Positions 17,341-25,688 of a DNA stretch of 64,000 nucleotides are shown here, piece after piece. The position numbers were made by a program, and so were the translations under genes. Source of the stretch: Tateyamaria sp. ANG-S1 (GTDB lineage Bacteria > Pseudomonadota > Alphaproteobacteria > Rhodobacterales > Rhodobacteraceae); the NCBI RefSeq assembly GCF_000814025.1, contig NZ_JWLL01000001.1, positions 186,001-250,000 on the forward strand, in the 5' to 3' direction. Positions within the stretch are counted from its first letter, which is position 1, and every line of letters starts with the position of its first letter. The notes under the pieces are model-generated. The model was not told the DNA's origin, made no database searches, and saw only the letters and a list, made by a program, of their open reading frames with translations.

Positions 17341-18149
17341 TGGAGTGGGGCACGGGCACAGTTTCGGTTGCGGGGCATGACTTGGACTATGCGTGCTGGG
17401 GTCCTGCGCCGAGGGACGCACCGACTTTGGTGATGCTGCATGAAGGGTTGGGATCGGTCGGGTTGTGGCGCGACTGGCCTGCGGTGTTGACGGAAGCCAC
17501 GGGCATGGGCGTGCTGGCCTATTCGCGTGCCGGCTATGGCCGGTCGTCGTCCGTGTCGTTGCCGCGTCCGCTTGAGTACATGACATGGGAAGCGGAGGAT
17601 GTGGTTGGACCGCTGCTGGACGCATTGCAGGTTCAGTCGGCAGTTCTGCTGGGCCATTCGGATGGGGCGACCATTGCCGCCATCTATGCCGGGTCCGTAT
17701 CTGACATGCGTGTGCGGGGGGTGGTCCTGATCGCGCCGCATTTCTTTGCTGAGGCTGAGGGGCTGGAGGCCATTCGGGCGGCGAAGACCATGTATGAGGA
17801 TGGGGATTTGCGGGAGCGGCTGGCGCGGCATCACGATCACCCGGATGTGGCGTTCTATGGCTGGCATGATGTCTGGACCGATCCGCGTTTTGCCGAATGG
17901 AACGTGGCCGATGCGATTGATCACTGGCGCATTCCGGCGATGGTCGTGCAGGGGCGCGAGGATGCGTATGGCACGTTGGCGCAGGTTCGGGAGGTGCAGG
18001 ACCGTGCCTATTCCCCGGTCGAGGCGTTGATTGTGGACGGTGCCGGACATGCGCCGCATGAGGATGCGCCCGAGGTGGTGACGCCCGCTGTGGCGGCGTT
18101 CTGCGCGACGTTGATGGCGTTGGAGGATGCGCCCTCGGAGGCGCAATAA
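17340..18149 (+). CDS. Alpha/beta hydrolase of the box cluster
   Basis: 269 residues. Nucleophile elbow GHSDG (about residue 104), oxyanion region MLHEGLGSVGLW near residue 33 and the catalytic histidine in GAGHAPHEDAP near the C-terminus give a full hydrolase triad. Its ATG overlaps the bclA stop, so translation is coupled. In a box operon it may hydrolyse a stray thioester or a lactone formed from unstable ring-opened intermediates; this is inference. It is not BoxD, which is an aldehyde dehydrogenase. Confidence 0.82.
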   Translation: MEWGTGTVSVAGHDLDYACWGPAPRDAPTLVMLHEGLGSVGLWRDWPAVLTEATGMGVLAYSRAGYGRSSSVSLPRPLEYMTWEAEDVVGPLLDALQVQSAVLLGHSDGATIAAIYAGSVSDMRVRGVVLIAPHFFAEAEGLEAIRAAKTMYEDGDLRERLARHHDHPDVAFYGWHDVWTDPRFAEWNVADAIDHWRIPAMVVQGREDAYGTLAQVREVQDRAYSPVEALIVDGAGHAPHEDAPEVVTPAVAAFCATLMALEDAPSEAQ

Positions 18150-18150
18150 A

Positions 18151-18189
18151 GTGCATTAAATCGCGGTATACGGCGGCATATTGTGCATT
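18151..18189. promoter_or_regulatory. Pair of GTGCATT motifs upstream of boxC
   Basis: GTGCATTAAATCGC begins at 18151 and GTGCATT again at 18183, 32 bp apart (about three helical turns). The first shares GTGCATTAAA with the bclA upstream site. Candidate BoxR operator within the 99-bp gap before boxC. Confidence 0.45.
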
Positions 18190-18248
18190 TCAGGGCCTGA
18201 GTGGTGTAGCATAGTGCCACTTCTGACGTTTGAAGGCCTGTTTGATTC

Positions 18249-19907
18249 ATGACCCAGATCATTGATTTCCGGACTGATCCCAGCCGCTACAAGCATTGGC
18301 GGGTGGAGTATGACGGCCCGGTTGCGACGCTGTGGATGGACGTGGACGAGGATGGCGGTCTGTTTGACGGCTATCAGTTGAAGCTGAATTCCTATGATCT
18401 TGGCGTCGATATTGAGCTGAATGACGTGGTCCAGCGGATGCGGTTTGAGCATCCGGAGGTGAAGGTGGTCGTCATGCGCTCGGCCAAGGATCGGGTGTTT
18501 TGCGCGGGTGCCAATATTCGGATGCTTGGGGGCGCTGCGCACGCGCACAAGGTCAATTTCTGCAAGTTCACGAATGAGACCCGCAATGCCTATGAGGCGG
18601 CGGAGGCCGAGAGCGGGCAAAAATACGTGGCGGCGGTGCAGGGGGCTTGTGCCGGGGGCGGGTATGAGCTGGCGCTGGCGTGCAATCATATCATGCTGAC
18701 GGATGACTCGACCTCGTCTGTGGCGTTGCCCGAGGTGCCCTTGCTGGCTGTGCTGCCGGGGACCGGGGGGCTGACCCGCGTGACCGACAAGCGGATGGTG
18801 CGGCGGGACCGGGCGGATGTGTTTTGCTCGACCGAAGAGGGCGTGAAGGGTAAGCGCGCGGTGCAGTGGAAGCTGGTGGATGAGGCTGTGCCGAATGCGC
18901 GGTTTGATGACGTCGTGGCAGAGCGGGCGGCGGAGTTTGCTGCCGCTTCGGCCAAGGAGGATGTGGCGCAGGGGATTGCGCTGGGGCCGATTGAGCGGAC
19001 GGTGTCTGGTAATGGGTCAGTGAGTTATCGGCTTGTCGAGGTGACCGTGGACGGGACCGCGCGGCGGGCGGAGATTTTGATCAAAGGGCCGGAGGGCGAT
19101 GCGCCTGCTGACGTGGCGGCGTTGGTGGCAGAGGGCGATCAGTCCTACATTCTGCGGCTGGCGCGGGAGTTGGAAGATGCGGTTTTGCATCTGCGCCTTA
19201 ATGAGATGGAAGCCGGGCTGTGGGTGATCCGGAGCCAGGGCGATCCACAGGCCGTGTTGGCGCATGAAGCGCTGATCTTGGACAACCCGGATCATTGGCT
19301 GTGCAATGAGATCCGGCACTACTGGAAGCGGGTGTTGAAGCGGGTGGATGTGACCTCGCGCTCGCTGGCGGCGCTGGTCGAGCATGGGAGTTGCTTTGCG
19401 GGCGTGTTGGCGGAGCTGCTGTGGGCGGTGGACCGGTCCTACATGATGGAGGACGAGTTCGAGGGGGACAATCGGCCCCTTGCCACTATCACCTTGAGTG
19501 GGGGGAATTTTGGGGCCTACCCGATGGGGAATGATCTGACGCGGTTGGAGACCCGGTTTTATGGCTCGGATGATGCCGAGGGGCTGCTCGACCATATCGG
19601 TGAGGCGTTGGAGGCTGAGGAGGCGGATGACGCTGGGTTGGTGACTGAAATCCTCGATGACATCGATTGGGAGGATGAGATCCGGATTTTCCTGGAGGAG
19701 CGGGCCAGCTTCTCGCCCGATGCGATGACGGGGATGGAGGCGAACCTGCGCTTTGCGGGGCCGGAGACGATGGAGACGCGGATCTTTGGCCGTCTCACCG
19801 CCTGGCAGAACTGGATTTTCAACCGGCCCAATGCGGTTGGGGAGGATGGCGCGTTGCAGCGGTATGGGACCGGTGTGCGCGGGGATTTCAACATGGAGCG
19901 GGTGTGA
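18249..19907 (+). CDS. boxC: 2,3-epoxybenzoyl-CoA dihydrolase
   Basis: 552 residues, the normal BoxC length. An enoyl-CoA hydratase/crotonase-like half carries DRVFCAGANIRMLGG and VQGACAGGGYELALAC (oxyanion hole), and a long C-terminal extension contains HGSCFAGVLAELLWAVDRSYM and NRPNAVGEDGALQRYGTG. It cleaves 2,3-epoxybenzoyl-CoA without oxygen to 3,4-dehydroadipyl-CoA semialdehyde plus formate. boxB follows 84 bp later behind two hairpins. Confidence 0.95.
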   Translation: MTQIIDFRTDPSRYKHWRVEYDGPVATLWMDVDEDGGLFDGYQLKLNSYDLGVDIELNDVVQRMRFEHPEVKVVVMRSAKDRVFCAGANIRMLGGAAHAHKVNFCKFTNETRNAYEAAEAESGQKYVAAVQGACAGGGYELALACNHIMLTDDSTSSVALPEVPLLAVLPGTGGLTRVTDKRMVRRDRADVFCSTEEGVKGKRAVQWKLVDEAVPNARFDDVVAERAAEFAAASAKEDVAQGIALGPIERTVSGNGSVSYRLVEVTVDGTARRAEILIKGPEGDAPADVAALVAEGDQSYILRLARELEDAVLHLRLNEMEAGLWVIRSQGDPQAVLAHEALILDNPDHWLCNEIRHYWKRVLKRVDVTSRSLAALVEHGSCFAGVLAELLWAVDRSYMMEDEFEGDNRPLATITLSGGNFGAYPMGNDLTRLETRFYGSDDAEGLLDHIGEALEAEEADDAGLVTEILDDIDWEDEIRIFLEERASFSPDAMTGMEANLRFAGPETMETRIFGRLTAWQNWIFNRPNAVGEDGALQRYGTGVRGDFNMERV

Positions 19908-19924
19908 CCCGGTTTGAGATGGAG

Positions 19925-19971
19925 CCGTTTTCCGACACGGAAAACGGACCGGAATTTTTGTAAAATTCCGG
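19925..19971 (+). other. Twin perfect hairpins between boxC and boxB
   Basis: CCGTTTTCCG-ACA-CGGAAAACGG (19925-19947) is followed one base later by CCGGAATTTT-TGT-AAAATTCCGG (19949-19971). Both have 10-bp perfect stems and 3-nt loops, and the loops ACA and UGU are complementary. The pair sits just before the boxB ribosome site; likely an mRNA processing or translation-control element. Confidence 0.75.
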
Positions 19972-19991
19972 CGACAGGAGGAGATGAAGAC

Positions 19992-21440
19992 ATGACTGTG
20001 ATGAACGTCAGCTATGACACCCAAATCCCCAACAATGTGGGGCTGAGCCAGGACCGCAAGGTGCTGAAAGCGCTGGAGAAATGGCATCCCGGCTACATCA
20101 ACTGGTGGAACGATCTGATCCCGCAGAACTTTCAGGAATCGATGGTCTATCTACGCACGGCTGTGAGCGTGGACCCCAAGGGGTGGGCCAAGTTCGACTA
20201 TGTGAAGATGCCGGAATATCGGTGGGGGGTGCTGCTGGCCCCTGCGGTGGAGGACCGGCGCATTCCAATGGGTGAGCATTATGGTGAACCTGCGTGGCAG
20301 GAGGTGCCGGGTGAGTATCGCAACATGCTCAAGCGGTTGATTGTTATTCAAGGCGATACGGAGCCGGGGTCGGTGGAGCAGCAGCGGTTCCTGGGGCTGA
20401 CGGCACCGTCGCTTTACGACATGCGGAACCTGTTTCAGGTGAATGTCGAGGAGGGGCGGCATCTGTGGGCGATGGTGTATTTGCTGCAGAAATATTTTGG
20501 GAAGGATGGGCGCGAGGAAGCGGATGATATGCTTGTCCGGTCCTCGGGCAACGAGGATGCGCCACGGATGTTGGGGGCGTTTAACGAGGAAACGCCGGAT
20601 TGGTTGTCGTTCTTTATGTTCACCTATTTTACGGACCGGGACGGGAAGATGCAGTTGGAGAGCTTGGCGCAGTCTGGCTTTGACCCGCTGTCGCGGACCT
20701 GCCGGTTTATGCTGACCGAGGAAGCGCATCATATGTTTGTGGGCGAGACGGGGGTGACGCGGACCATTCAGGCGACCTTGGCCGCGATGCAGGAGAACGG
20801 GATTGATGATCCCTACGACATCGACAAGATCCGGGACCTGGGTGTCATTGACCTGCCGACGATCCAGAAGAAGTTGAACCTGCACTATACGCTCAGCCTT
20901 GATCTGTTTGGGCAGGAAGTGTCGACCAACGCCGCCAATGCCTTCAACGCAGGTATCAAGGGGCGGTATATGGAGCAGCGGATTGATGACGATCACAAGC
21001 TGACGAATGACACCTATGCCGTGGCGAGCATCGTGGATGGCAAGATCGTGACGCAGGATGTGCCTGCGCTGACGGCCATCAACATGCGCCTGCGGGATGA
21101 TTACATTCGTGACGCGAGCGGTGGCTTGCGCCGTTGGAACAAGCAGATTTCGCGGACGGGTATTCAGTTTGAGCTGAAGCTGCCGCATGAGGGCTTCCAT
21201 CGGAAGATCGGGGTGTTCGCGAACCAGCCGATCACGCCGGAGGGTGAGTTCATCAATTCCGCCGATTGGGAGGCGCGTCAGCACGAATGGTTGCCCACGA
21301 AGGAAGATGGTGCTTTTATTCAGTCATTGATGAAGCCGTGCTATGAGCCCGGCAAATACGCCAGTTGGATCGCCCCGCCCAAGGTGGGGATCGACAACAA
21401 GCCAGGTGACTTCGAATACGTAAAACTTCACATGGCGTGA
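19992..21440 (+). CDS. boxB: Benzoyl-CoA 2,3-epoxidase, oxygenase component
   Basis: 482 residues. Two ExxH di-iron motifs are seen: EEGRH (E154/H157) and EEAHH (E244/H247), 90 residues apart as in characterised BoxB. It is a class I di-iron oxygenase that inserts one oxygen atom of O2 into benzoyl-CoA. CAGGAGGAG precedes the ATG at 19992. The usual reductase BoxA is not encoded in the window; the next two genes (Cys-rich mini-protein, flavodoxin) may feed electrons instead. Confidence 0.95.
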   Translation: MTVMNVSYDTQIPNNVGLSQDRKVLKALEKWHPGYINWWNDLIPQNFQESMVYLRTAVSVDPKGWAKFDYVKMPEYRWGVLLAPAVEDRRIPMGEHYGEPAWQEVPGEYRNMLKRLIVIQGDTEPGSVEQQRFLGLTAPSLYDMRNLFQVNVEEGRHLWAMVYLLQKYFGKDGREEADDMLVRSSGNEDAPRMLGAFNEETPDWLSFFMFTYFTDRDGKMQLESLAQSGFDPLSRTCRFMLTEEAHHMFVGETGVTRTIQATLAAMQENGIDDPYDIDKIRDLGVIDLPTIQKKLNLHYTLSLDLFGQEVSTNAANAFNAGIKGRYMEQRIDDDHKLTNDTYAVASIVDGKIVTQDVPALTAINMRLRDDYIRDASGGLRRWNKQISRTGIQFELKLPHEGFHRKIGVFANQPITPEGEFINSADWEARQHEWLPTKEDGAFIQSLMKPCYEPGKYASWIAPPKVGIDNKPGDFEYVKLHMA

Positions 21441-21442
21441 GG

Positions 21443-21628
21443 ATGAACGCGATGCAGGTTCAAAGGACTGTTGTTGAAACACCCCCGCCCCAGCGTGCCT
21501 TTTGCGCGCTGGAGTGCAAGGGCTGCACAGGCATGTGCTTTGCGCTTTACATGATGCTCACCCGCGAAGAGCAGGACGCCATGTCAGAGCGGTACATGTC
21601 CGGCAACAGTGCTGAAACCTGTCATTGA
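21443..21628 (+). CDS. Cys-rich mini-protein following boxB
   Basis: 61 residues. It contains FCALECKGCTGMCF, spacing C-x3-C-x2-C-x3-C, and ends in ETCH. Four clustered cysteines suggest a metal or iron-sulfur site; no family was recognised. ATG 21443 or the ATG at 21452 (better placed relative to GTGAGGA) starts it. It is 2 bp from the boxB stop and 29 bp before the flavodoxin, so all three are co-transcribed. Function inferred only from position: electron transfer to, or assembly of, BoxB. Confidence 0.6.
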   Translation: MNAMQVQRTVVETPPPQRAFCALECKGCTGMCFALYMMLTREEQDAMSERYMSGNSAETCH

Positions 21629-21657
21629 AAACGGGTCACTGACGGAAGGGTACATCA

Positions 21658-22119
21658 ATGAAAGTGGGTATTTATTACGGCTCGGAGACGGGCAATTCCG
21701 AAATGCTGTGCGAAGACATCGAGGCGGAGCTGGGCGACGGGTTCGACTGCGATATTCAGAGCCTTGCCGACGTGGACCCGGCGGCGATGGAGAAAGACGC
21801 CTTCTACATCATCGTGACGTCGACTTATGGGAATGGCGATCTGCCCTCGACCGCGCTGCCATTTGAGGAGGCGCTGGTGGAGGGCAAGCCGGATTTGAAC
21901 GGCATTCGCTTTGCGATCTTTGGGTTGGGCGACATGGTCTTTGCCGAGACCTTTGCACACGGCTCCATGAAGCTCGCCGAGATGATGAAGGCCCAAGGGG
22001 CCACGCAGGTGGGCGAGCGTGGTATTCACGATGCGTCGGGCTTTGACATGCCCGAGGATATTGCACTGCCTTGGGTCAAGGGCATCATGGGTTTGATGAA
22101 CGCGGATGAGGCTGCCTGA
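21658..22119 (+). CDS. Flavodoxin-domain protein of the box cluster
   Basis: 153 residues, a single flavodoxin (MioC-like) domain. The FMN phosphate loop YYGSETGNSE starts at residue 7, the first aromatic loop is STYGNGDLP, and the second is FGLGDMVFAETF. It should carry one FMN and shuttle electrons in the cytoplasm. Downstream of boxB where boxA would often lie. It could replace a BoxA-type reductase as donor, but it has no NAD(P)H-binding domain and needs its own reductase. Confidence 0.85.
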   Translation: MKVGIYYGSETGNSEMLCEDIEAELGDGFDCDIQSLADVDPAAMEKDAFYIIVTSTYGNGDLPSTALPFEEALVEGKPDLNGIRFAIFGLGDMVFAETFAHGSMKLAEMMKAQGATQVGERGIHDASGFDMPEDIALPWVKGIMGLMNADEAA

Positions 22120-22267
22120 GCGACCCGTTTCTCCACGCCTTGCCTATATCGCGTCTGCGCTGCTGGCGCTGTAGGGCGTGCCAAGTCCTGCATATTCACG
22201 CCACGTGATCCGTTGATCTGACGCGCTTGCGCCCTACACCTTTTTGTTACGAACAGAATTAGTGCGC

Positions 22268-23158
22268 ATGACATCACCAAAACCCATACCTGATGGCGCA
22301 ATCCCGATGATTGCACGCCTTGCCACCCGCGTCCGTGCGGCGCGTGACGCGCTGGGTCTGCCCCGGCGCGCATTGTCCGAACGCTCGGGCGTTTCGCCGC
22401 GCTACCTAGCCCAGCTTGAGGCGGGGGAGGGCAATATCTCGGTCATCCTGTTGGAGCGTGTTGCGACGGCGCTGAACCTGAAGATCGAGGACCTGCTGTC
22501 AGAGACCCCGCCGATGCGCGGCGATGTGGCCCGTGTGGCGCGATTGTATCAAGCGGCCCCGGCGCAGGTGCAGGGGCGTGTGCGCGCGCTGCTTGCGCCG
22601 CAGAACCCGCTGGCGTTGCGGGCACAGCGGATTTGTCTGGTGGGTCTGCGGGGCGCGGGCAAGTCCACGCTTGGCCGGATGGCCGCGGACAAGCTGAAGG
22701 TTCCCTTTGTCGAGTTGAAGGACGAGATTGAGGCCGAGGCGGGAATGCCGCTGTCGGAGGTCATGGCGCTTTATGGTCAGGACGGTTACCGCGCGCTTGA
22801 GGCGGAAGCGGTGGCGCGTGTTGTGGCCCGACATGACAAGCTGATCCTTGCCGTGGCCGGTGGGATTGTCGGCGATGACGATGCCTATGACATGGTGTTG
22901 GAGCGGTTTCACACAATCTGGGTTCGCACCAGCCCCGGCGAACATATGGCGCGGGTCCGGGCGCAGGGCGATCTGCGCCCGATGGAGGGCAATCCGGCGG
23001 CCATGGATCAGCTCAAGGCGCTGTTGAGGCATCGGACGCCCGCTTACGAGCGCGCCATGGCGCAGGTCGATACCACGGCGAAGCCTGTGTCGACGTCACT
23101 GAACGAGGTGCTGGCGATTATTGCCAAGCATCGGTTTCTTGAGGGTCTTGGCCCGTGA
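22268..23158 (+). CDS. BoxR-like regulator (HTH plus shikimate-kinase-like domain)
   Basis: 296 residues. The N-terminal XRE-type HTH (about 20-75, with RRALSERSGVSPRYLAQLEAGEGNIS) is joined to a C-terminal shikimate-kinase-like domain (VGLRGAGKSTLGRMAADKL P-loop, near residue 127). This BzdR/BoxR architecture is known to sense benzoyl-CoA and repress benzoate genes. The start is uncertain: ATG 22268 lacks a clear ribosome site, and an in-frame GTG lies 6 bp upstream. It overlaps the next gene by GTGA. Confidence 0.88.
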   Translation: MTSPKPIPDGAIPMIARLATRVRAARDALGLPRRALSERSGVSPRYLAQLEAGEGNISVILLERVATALNLKIEDLLSETPPMRGDVARVARLYQAAPAQVQGRVRALLAPQNPLALRAQRICLVGLRGAGKSTLGRMAADKLKVPFVELKDEIEAEAGMPLSEVMALYGQDGYRALEAEAVARVVARHDKLILAVAGGIVGDDDAYDMVLERFHTIWVRTSPGEHMARVRAQGDLRPMEGNPAAMDQLKALLRHRTPAYERAMAQVDTTAKPVSTSLNEVLAIIAKHRFLEGLGP

Positions 23159-23622
23159 GCGGGGTTGTCACCCCGTTGCAAGACAGGTTCTGGCGCGCGT
23201 GTGAGGCGCTGCTTTACCGCCACACGACCCCTTGGGATTTGGACGAGGCGCTGGTCGCGTGGGGCTACGGCCTTGGCCCGTGCGAGGTGCAGGACCTTGT
23301 TGGCTTGGACAAGGTGCTGGCGGCGCGGCAGGGTGCTGACGTCACCCCCGTTTTGCCGCGGATGGTGGCGGAGGGCCGGTTGGGCAAACGCTTTGGCTGG
23401 GGGTTTTATCGCTATCCCGGTGGGGGCGGTGCCGTCATTGATCCGCTGATCGAGGACCTGATCTGTGAAGAGGCATGGTTTGCGAAGGTTGAGCGTGTCG
23501 AATTGACGGGGGCCGATATCGTGGCCCGTTTGCATGCCGATATTGGACCGCTGTTGCGTGCTGATCTGGATGCGGCGGTGACGCAGTTGCATTTCCCTGC
23601 GGATCGGCTGGCCACGATCTGA
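23155..23622 (+). CDS. Stand-alone 3-hydroxyacyl-CoA dehydrogenase C-terminal-like domain
   Basis: 155 residues. The stretch WDLDEALVAWGYGLGPCEVQ followed by DLVGLDKVLAARQ and GRLGKRFGWGFYRYP matches the all-helical C-terminal domain of 3-hydroxyacyl-CoA dehydrogenases; no NAD-binding Rossmann domain is present. GTG start overlaps the boxR stop, so it is coupled to the regulator. It may bind a CoA ester or complete a split dehydrogenase. Role in lower benzoate beta-oxidation is inference. Confidence 0.65.
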   Translation: MSGVVTPLQDRFWRACEALLYRHTTPWDLDEALVAWGYGLGPCEVQDLVGLDKVLAARQGADVTPVLPRMVAEGRLGKRFGWGFYRYPGGGGAVIDPLIEDLICEEAWFAKVERVELTGADIVARLHADIGPLLRADLDAAVTQLHFPADRLATI

Positions 23623-23628
23623 GCCGTC

Positions 23629-23667
23629 GGGCGGGCGCTGTTTGGCTGCGCCAAAGACGCCCCGCCC
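23629..23667. repeat. REP-like hairpin after the box cluster
   Basis: GGGCGGGCG ... TTTGGC-TGC-GCCAAA ... CGCCCCGCCC, an imperfect two-part stem. Its TTTG/CAAA core and flanking CGCCC resemble the hairpin at 3662. Together with the hairpin at 23727 it fills the convergent gap. Confidence 0.5.
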
Positions 23668-23726
23668 ACCGTCCCGTTGATGTCAGTTGGCTGGACACGC
23701 TGTCCGTTTTGCGGAGCGTCCATGAA

Positions 23727-23752
23727 AAAGGGCCGCGCGATGGCGGCCCTTT
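23727..23752. terminator. Bidirectional terminator
   Basis: AAAGGGCCGC-GCGATG-GCGGCCCTTT, a perfect 10-bp stem with A/T ends, between the convergent box-cluster 3' end and the peptide-binding protein. Confidence 0.75.
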
Positions 23753-23774
23753 CTGTTCGTTTCCGATCAGGTGA

Positions 23775-25442
23775 TCAGGTCCAGGCGACCTGGGCCGGGC
23801 GGAATTCGTAGGTGATGTGGTGTTCGCCACCCACCAGACCTTCCTTGGTGTGGTTGGTCAGCGACCGCCAGTAGGGCTGGATTGTGACGCCTGCGTCCTG
23901 GATCATCTTCTGGCCGATGGCCATCAGCTTGCGGCGTTCTTCCACGTCTGCTGTCGCCAGCGCTTTCTTGAGGTTCTCGTCGAACTCGGGGCTGGACCAG
24001 CCGAACTCGTTCCACGCCTCGCCCGAGCGGTAGGCGAGCGCCCAGATCTGGACGCCGAGCGGGCGGTGGTTCCAGTTGGTGGAGCTGAACGGGTATTTCG
24101 CCCAGTCGTTCCAGAAGGTCGAGCCGGGCAGGACCGTCCGCTTGACGGGGATGCCCGCGTCACGCAGCTGGGCTGCGACCGCGTCGGTGGTGTCCTTGCG
24201 GTAGCCATCGTCGATCGAGATCAGCTCGTGCTCGAAGTCGCCCATGCCTGCTTCGTCCATCAGGGCCTTGGCGCCTGCGGGGTCGTGTGGCAGGGCGGGC
24301 AGTTCGGCGTATTCCGGGTGGAACGGGGCGACGTGGTGGTTTTCGGCCACTTCGCCGCGCCCACCGATGCCCAGTTCGAGCAGGATGTTGTTGTCGACCG
24401 CCATCGAGATCGCGCGGCGTACACGCTCGTCTTCGTAGGGGCGTTTGCCGTCAACTTCGGCCAGCTGGTTGGGCCGGATGACGATGGTGGCGGCGGTCAC
24501 GATGTCGTTCTGCACCATGCCGTCGATGGAGGCGATGAGATCCACGAAGTCGCCGTCGACCGAGTAGTTCATGTCGACTTCATCCGCTTCCGATGCGGCC
24601 ATCCATGCCGCCGGGTCGGTGCCGTAGTCGATATATTCGATGCGGTCCATGTAGGGGCCGCCCGCGACTTCCGTGCCCCACCACGTGTGATCGGCATTCT
24701 TGACCAGCACGCCCTTCACGCCCACTTCGAGCGATTCCGGCAGGTAGGGGCCGGTGCCGATGGGGTTGCTGAGCGCTGTGTCCGCTGTGTAGCTGCTGTG
24801 CACGATGGCGGCCGGGTAGTCCGCCATGCCTGCGATCAGCGAGATGTCGGAGGCGGGCAGGTTCAGTTTGATCGTATGGCTGTCCACCACTTCGATCGCG
24901 CCCTCGATGGCCTGATTGGTGTCCGGGTCGATCAGCGTGTTGAAACGACCGGCCATCGAGTTGCCTTCGAGGTCCTTTTCACACCAGCCTGCGATGTTGC
25001 GGGCCACGTCCTCGGCAGTGAAGTCGTCGCCGTTGTTCCACTTCACGCCCTTGCGGACGTTGAGGGTGTAGACGGTGGCGTCGTCGTTGATTTCCCAACT
25101 TTCCAGCAGCGAGGGCTGGAAGGTGCCGTCGTTTTCATAGGTGACGAGGTATTCCAGCCAGCCGCGCGAGAAGTTGGCGATTTGTGACCAGTCATATGTG
25201 CGGGGGTCCTTGAGTGCGCGGACCTCGGTTTGGTAGCGGAGCGTGCCGCCGTCCTTGTGGCCTGCGGCCTTGGCGGCGGGGGCGCTGAGGCCCAGCATGC
25301 CGTAGGCGACTGCGGCTGTGGCGCCGAAGCTGCTGGCTGTCGCCAGAAACTCGCGGCGGTTGATCGGATCGTCGCCGACCTTGGCCGCCGAGGCCACGAT
25401 GGCCTGTGGCAGCGGCTTGCCGGTGCGGGTTGTGAATGTCAT
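23775..25442 (-). CDS. Peptide/nickel-type ABC solute-binding protein, Tat-exported
   Basis: 555 residues, DppA/OppA (SBP family 5). The N-terminus carries a twin-arginine signal ([13 protein letters not shown] about residue 30) and an AAKA cleavage site. Core features include [31 protein letters not shown], split here only by text, and [10 protein letters not shown]. The long N-terminus before RR (about 28 residues) is unusual. GAGGAAGAAC precedes the ATG at 25442. No permease or ATPase genes accompany it, so it is an orphan in this window. It binds a peptide or similar solute in the periplasm. Confidence 0.88.
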   Translation of the reverse strand: MTFTTRTGKPLPQAIVASAAKVGDDPINRREFLATASSFGATAAVAYGMLGLSAPAAKAAGHKDGGTLRYQTEVRALKDPRTYDWSQIANFSRGWLEYLVTYENDGTFQPSLLESWEINDDATVYTLNVRKGVKWNNGDDFTAEDVARNIAGWCEKDLEGNSMAGRFNTLIDPDTNQAIEGAIEVVDSHTIKLNLPASDISLIAGMADYPAAIVHSSYTADTALSNPIGTGPYLPESLEVGVKGVLVKNADHTWWGTEVAGGPYMDRIEYIDYGTDPAAWMAASEADEVDMNYSVDGDFVDLIASIDGMVQNDIVTAATIVIRPNQLAEVDGKRPYEDERVRRAISMAVDNNILLELGIGGRGEVAENHHVAPFHPEYAELPALPHDPAGAKALMDEAGMGDFEHELISIDDGYRKDTTDAVAAQLRDAGIPVKRTVLPGSTFWNDWAKYPFSSTNWNHRPLGVQIWALAYRSGEAWNEFGWSSPEFDENLKKALATADVEERRKLMAIGQKMIQDAGVTIQPYWRSLTNHTKEGLVGGEHHITYEFRPAQVAWT

Positions 25443-25688
25443 GTTCTTCCTCTCTGTTGGCGTCGCAAACATGTGTTTGCGCCCTCATGGGTCAGGGTGA
25501 GTGCCCGACCTTTTCGGTGTTGCAGTTGACCTGCGTTTTTTGTCGCCATCCCGTGGCGGGAGACGCCCGGAGTTCAAACGATCAGGCGCATGGCGTCAAC
25601 CCCGTGGCCCGGAGTTGCAGGATAATGAATACTAGACCGATCCCCTGATTTTTTGCGGGTTTGCGCCATTAGGAGGTTTAGATACGCC

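Noticed and set aside
15655-18156. Very long open frame (over 800 codons) on the minus strand opposite the ligase and hydrolase
   Set aside because: Composition is dominated by Arg, Pro and His, as expected for the antisense of GC-rich genes; no domain or ribosome site; the plus-strand genes have clear motifs.
18249-19907. boxC as an ordinary enoyl-CoA hydratase
   Set aside because: Twice the normal crotonase length, with BoxC-specific C-terminal blocks, and directly followed by boxB.
23681-23697. TGTCAGTTGGCTGGACA as a fourth PpsR site
   Set aside because: Spacing is TGT-N11-ACA, one base short, and it lies in a convergent gap without a promoter.
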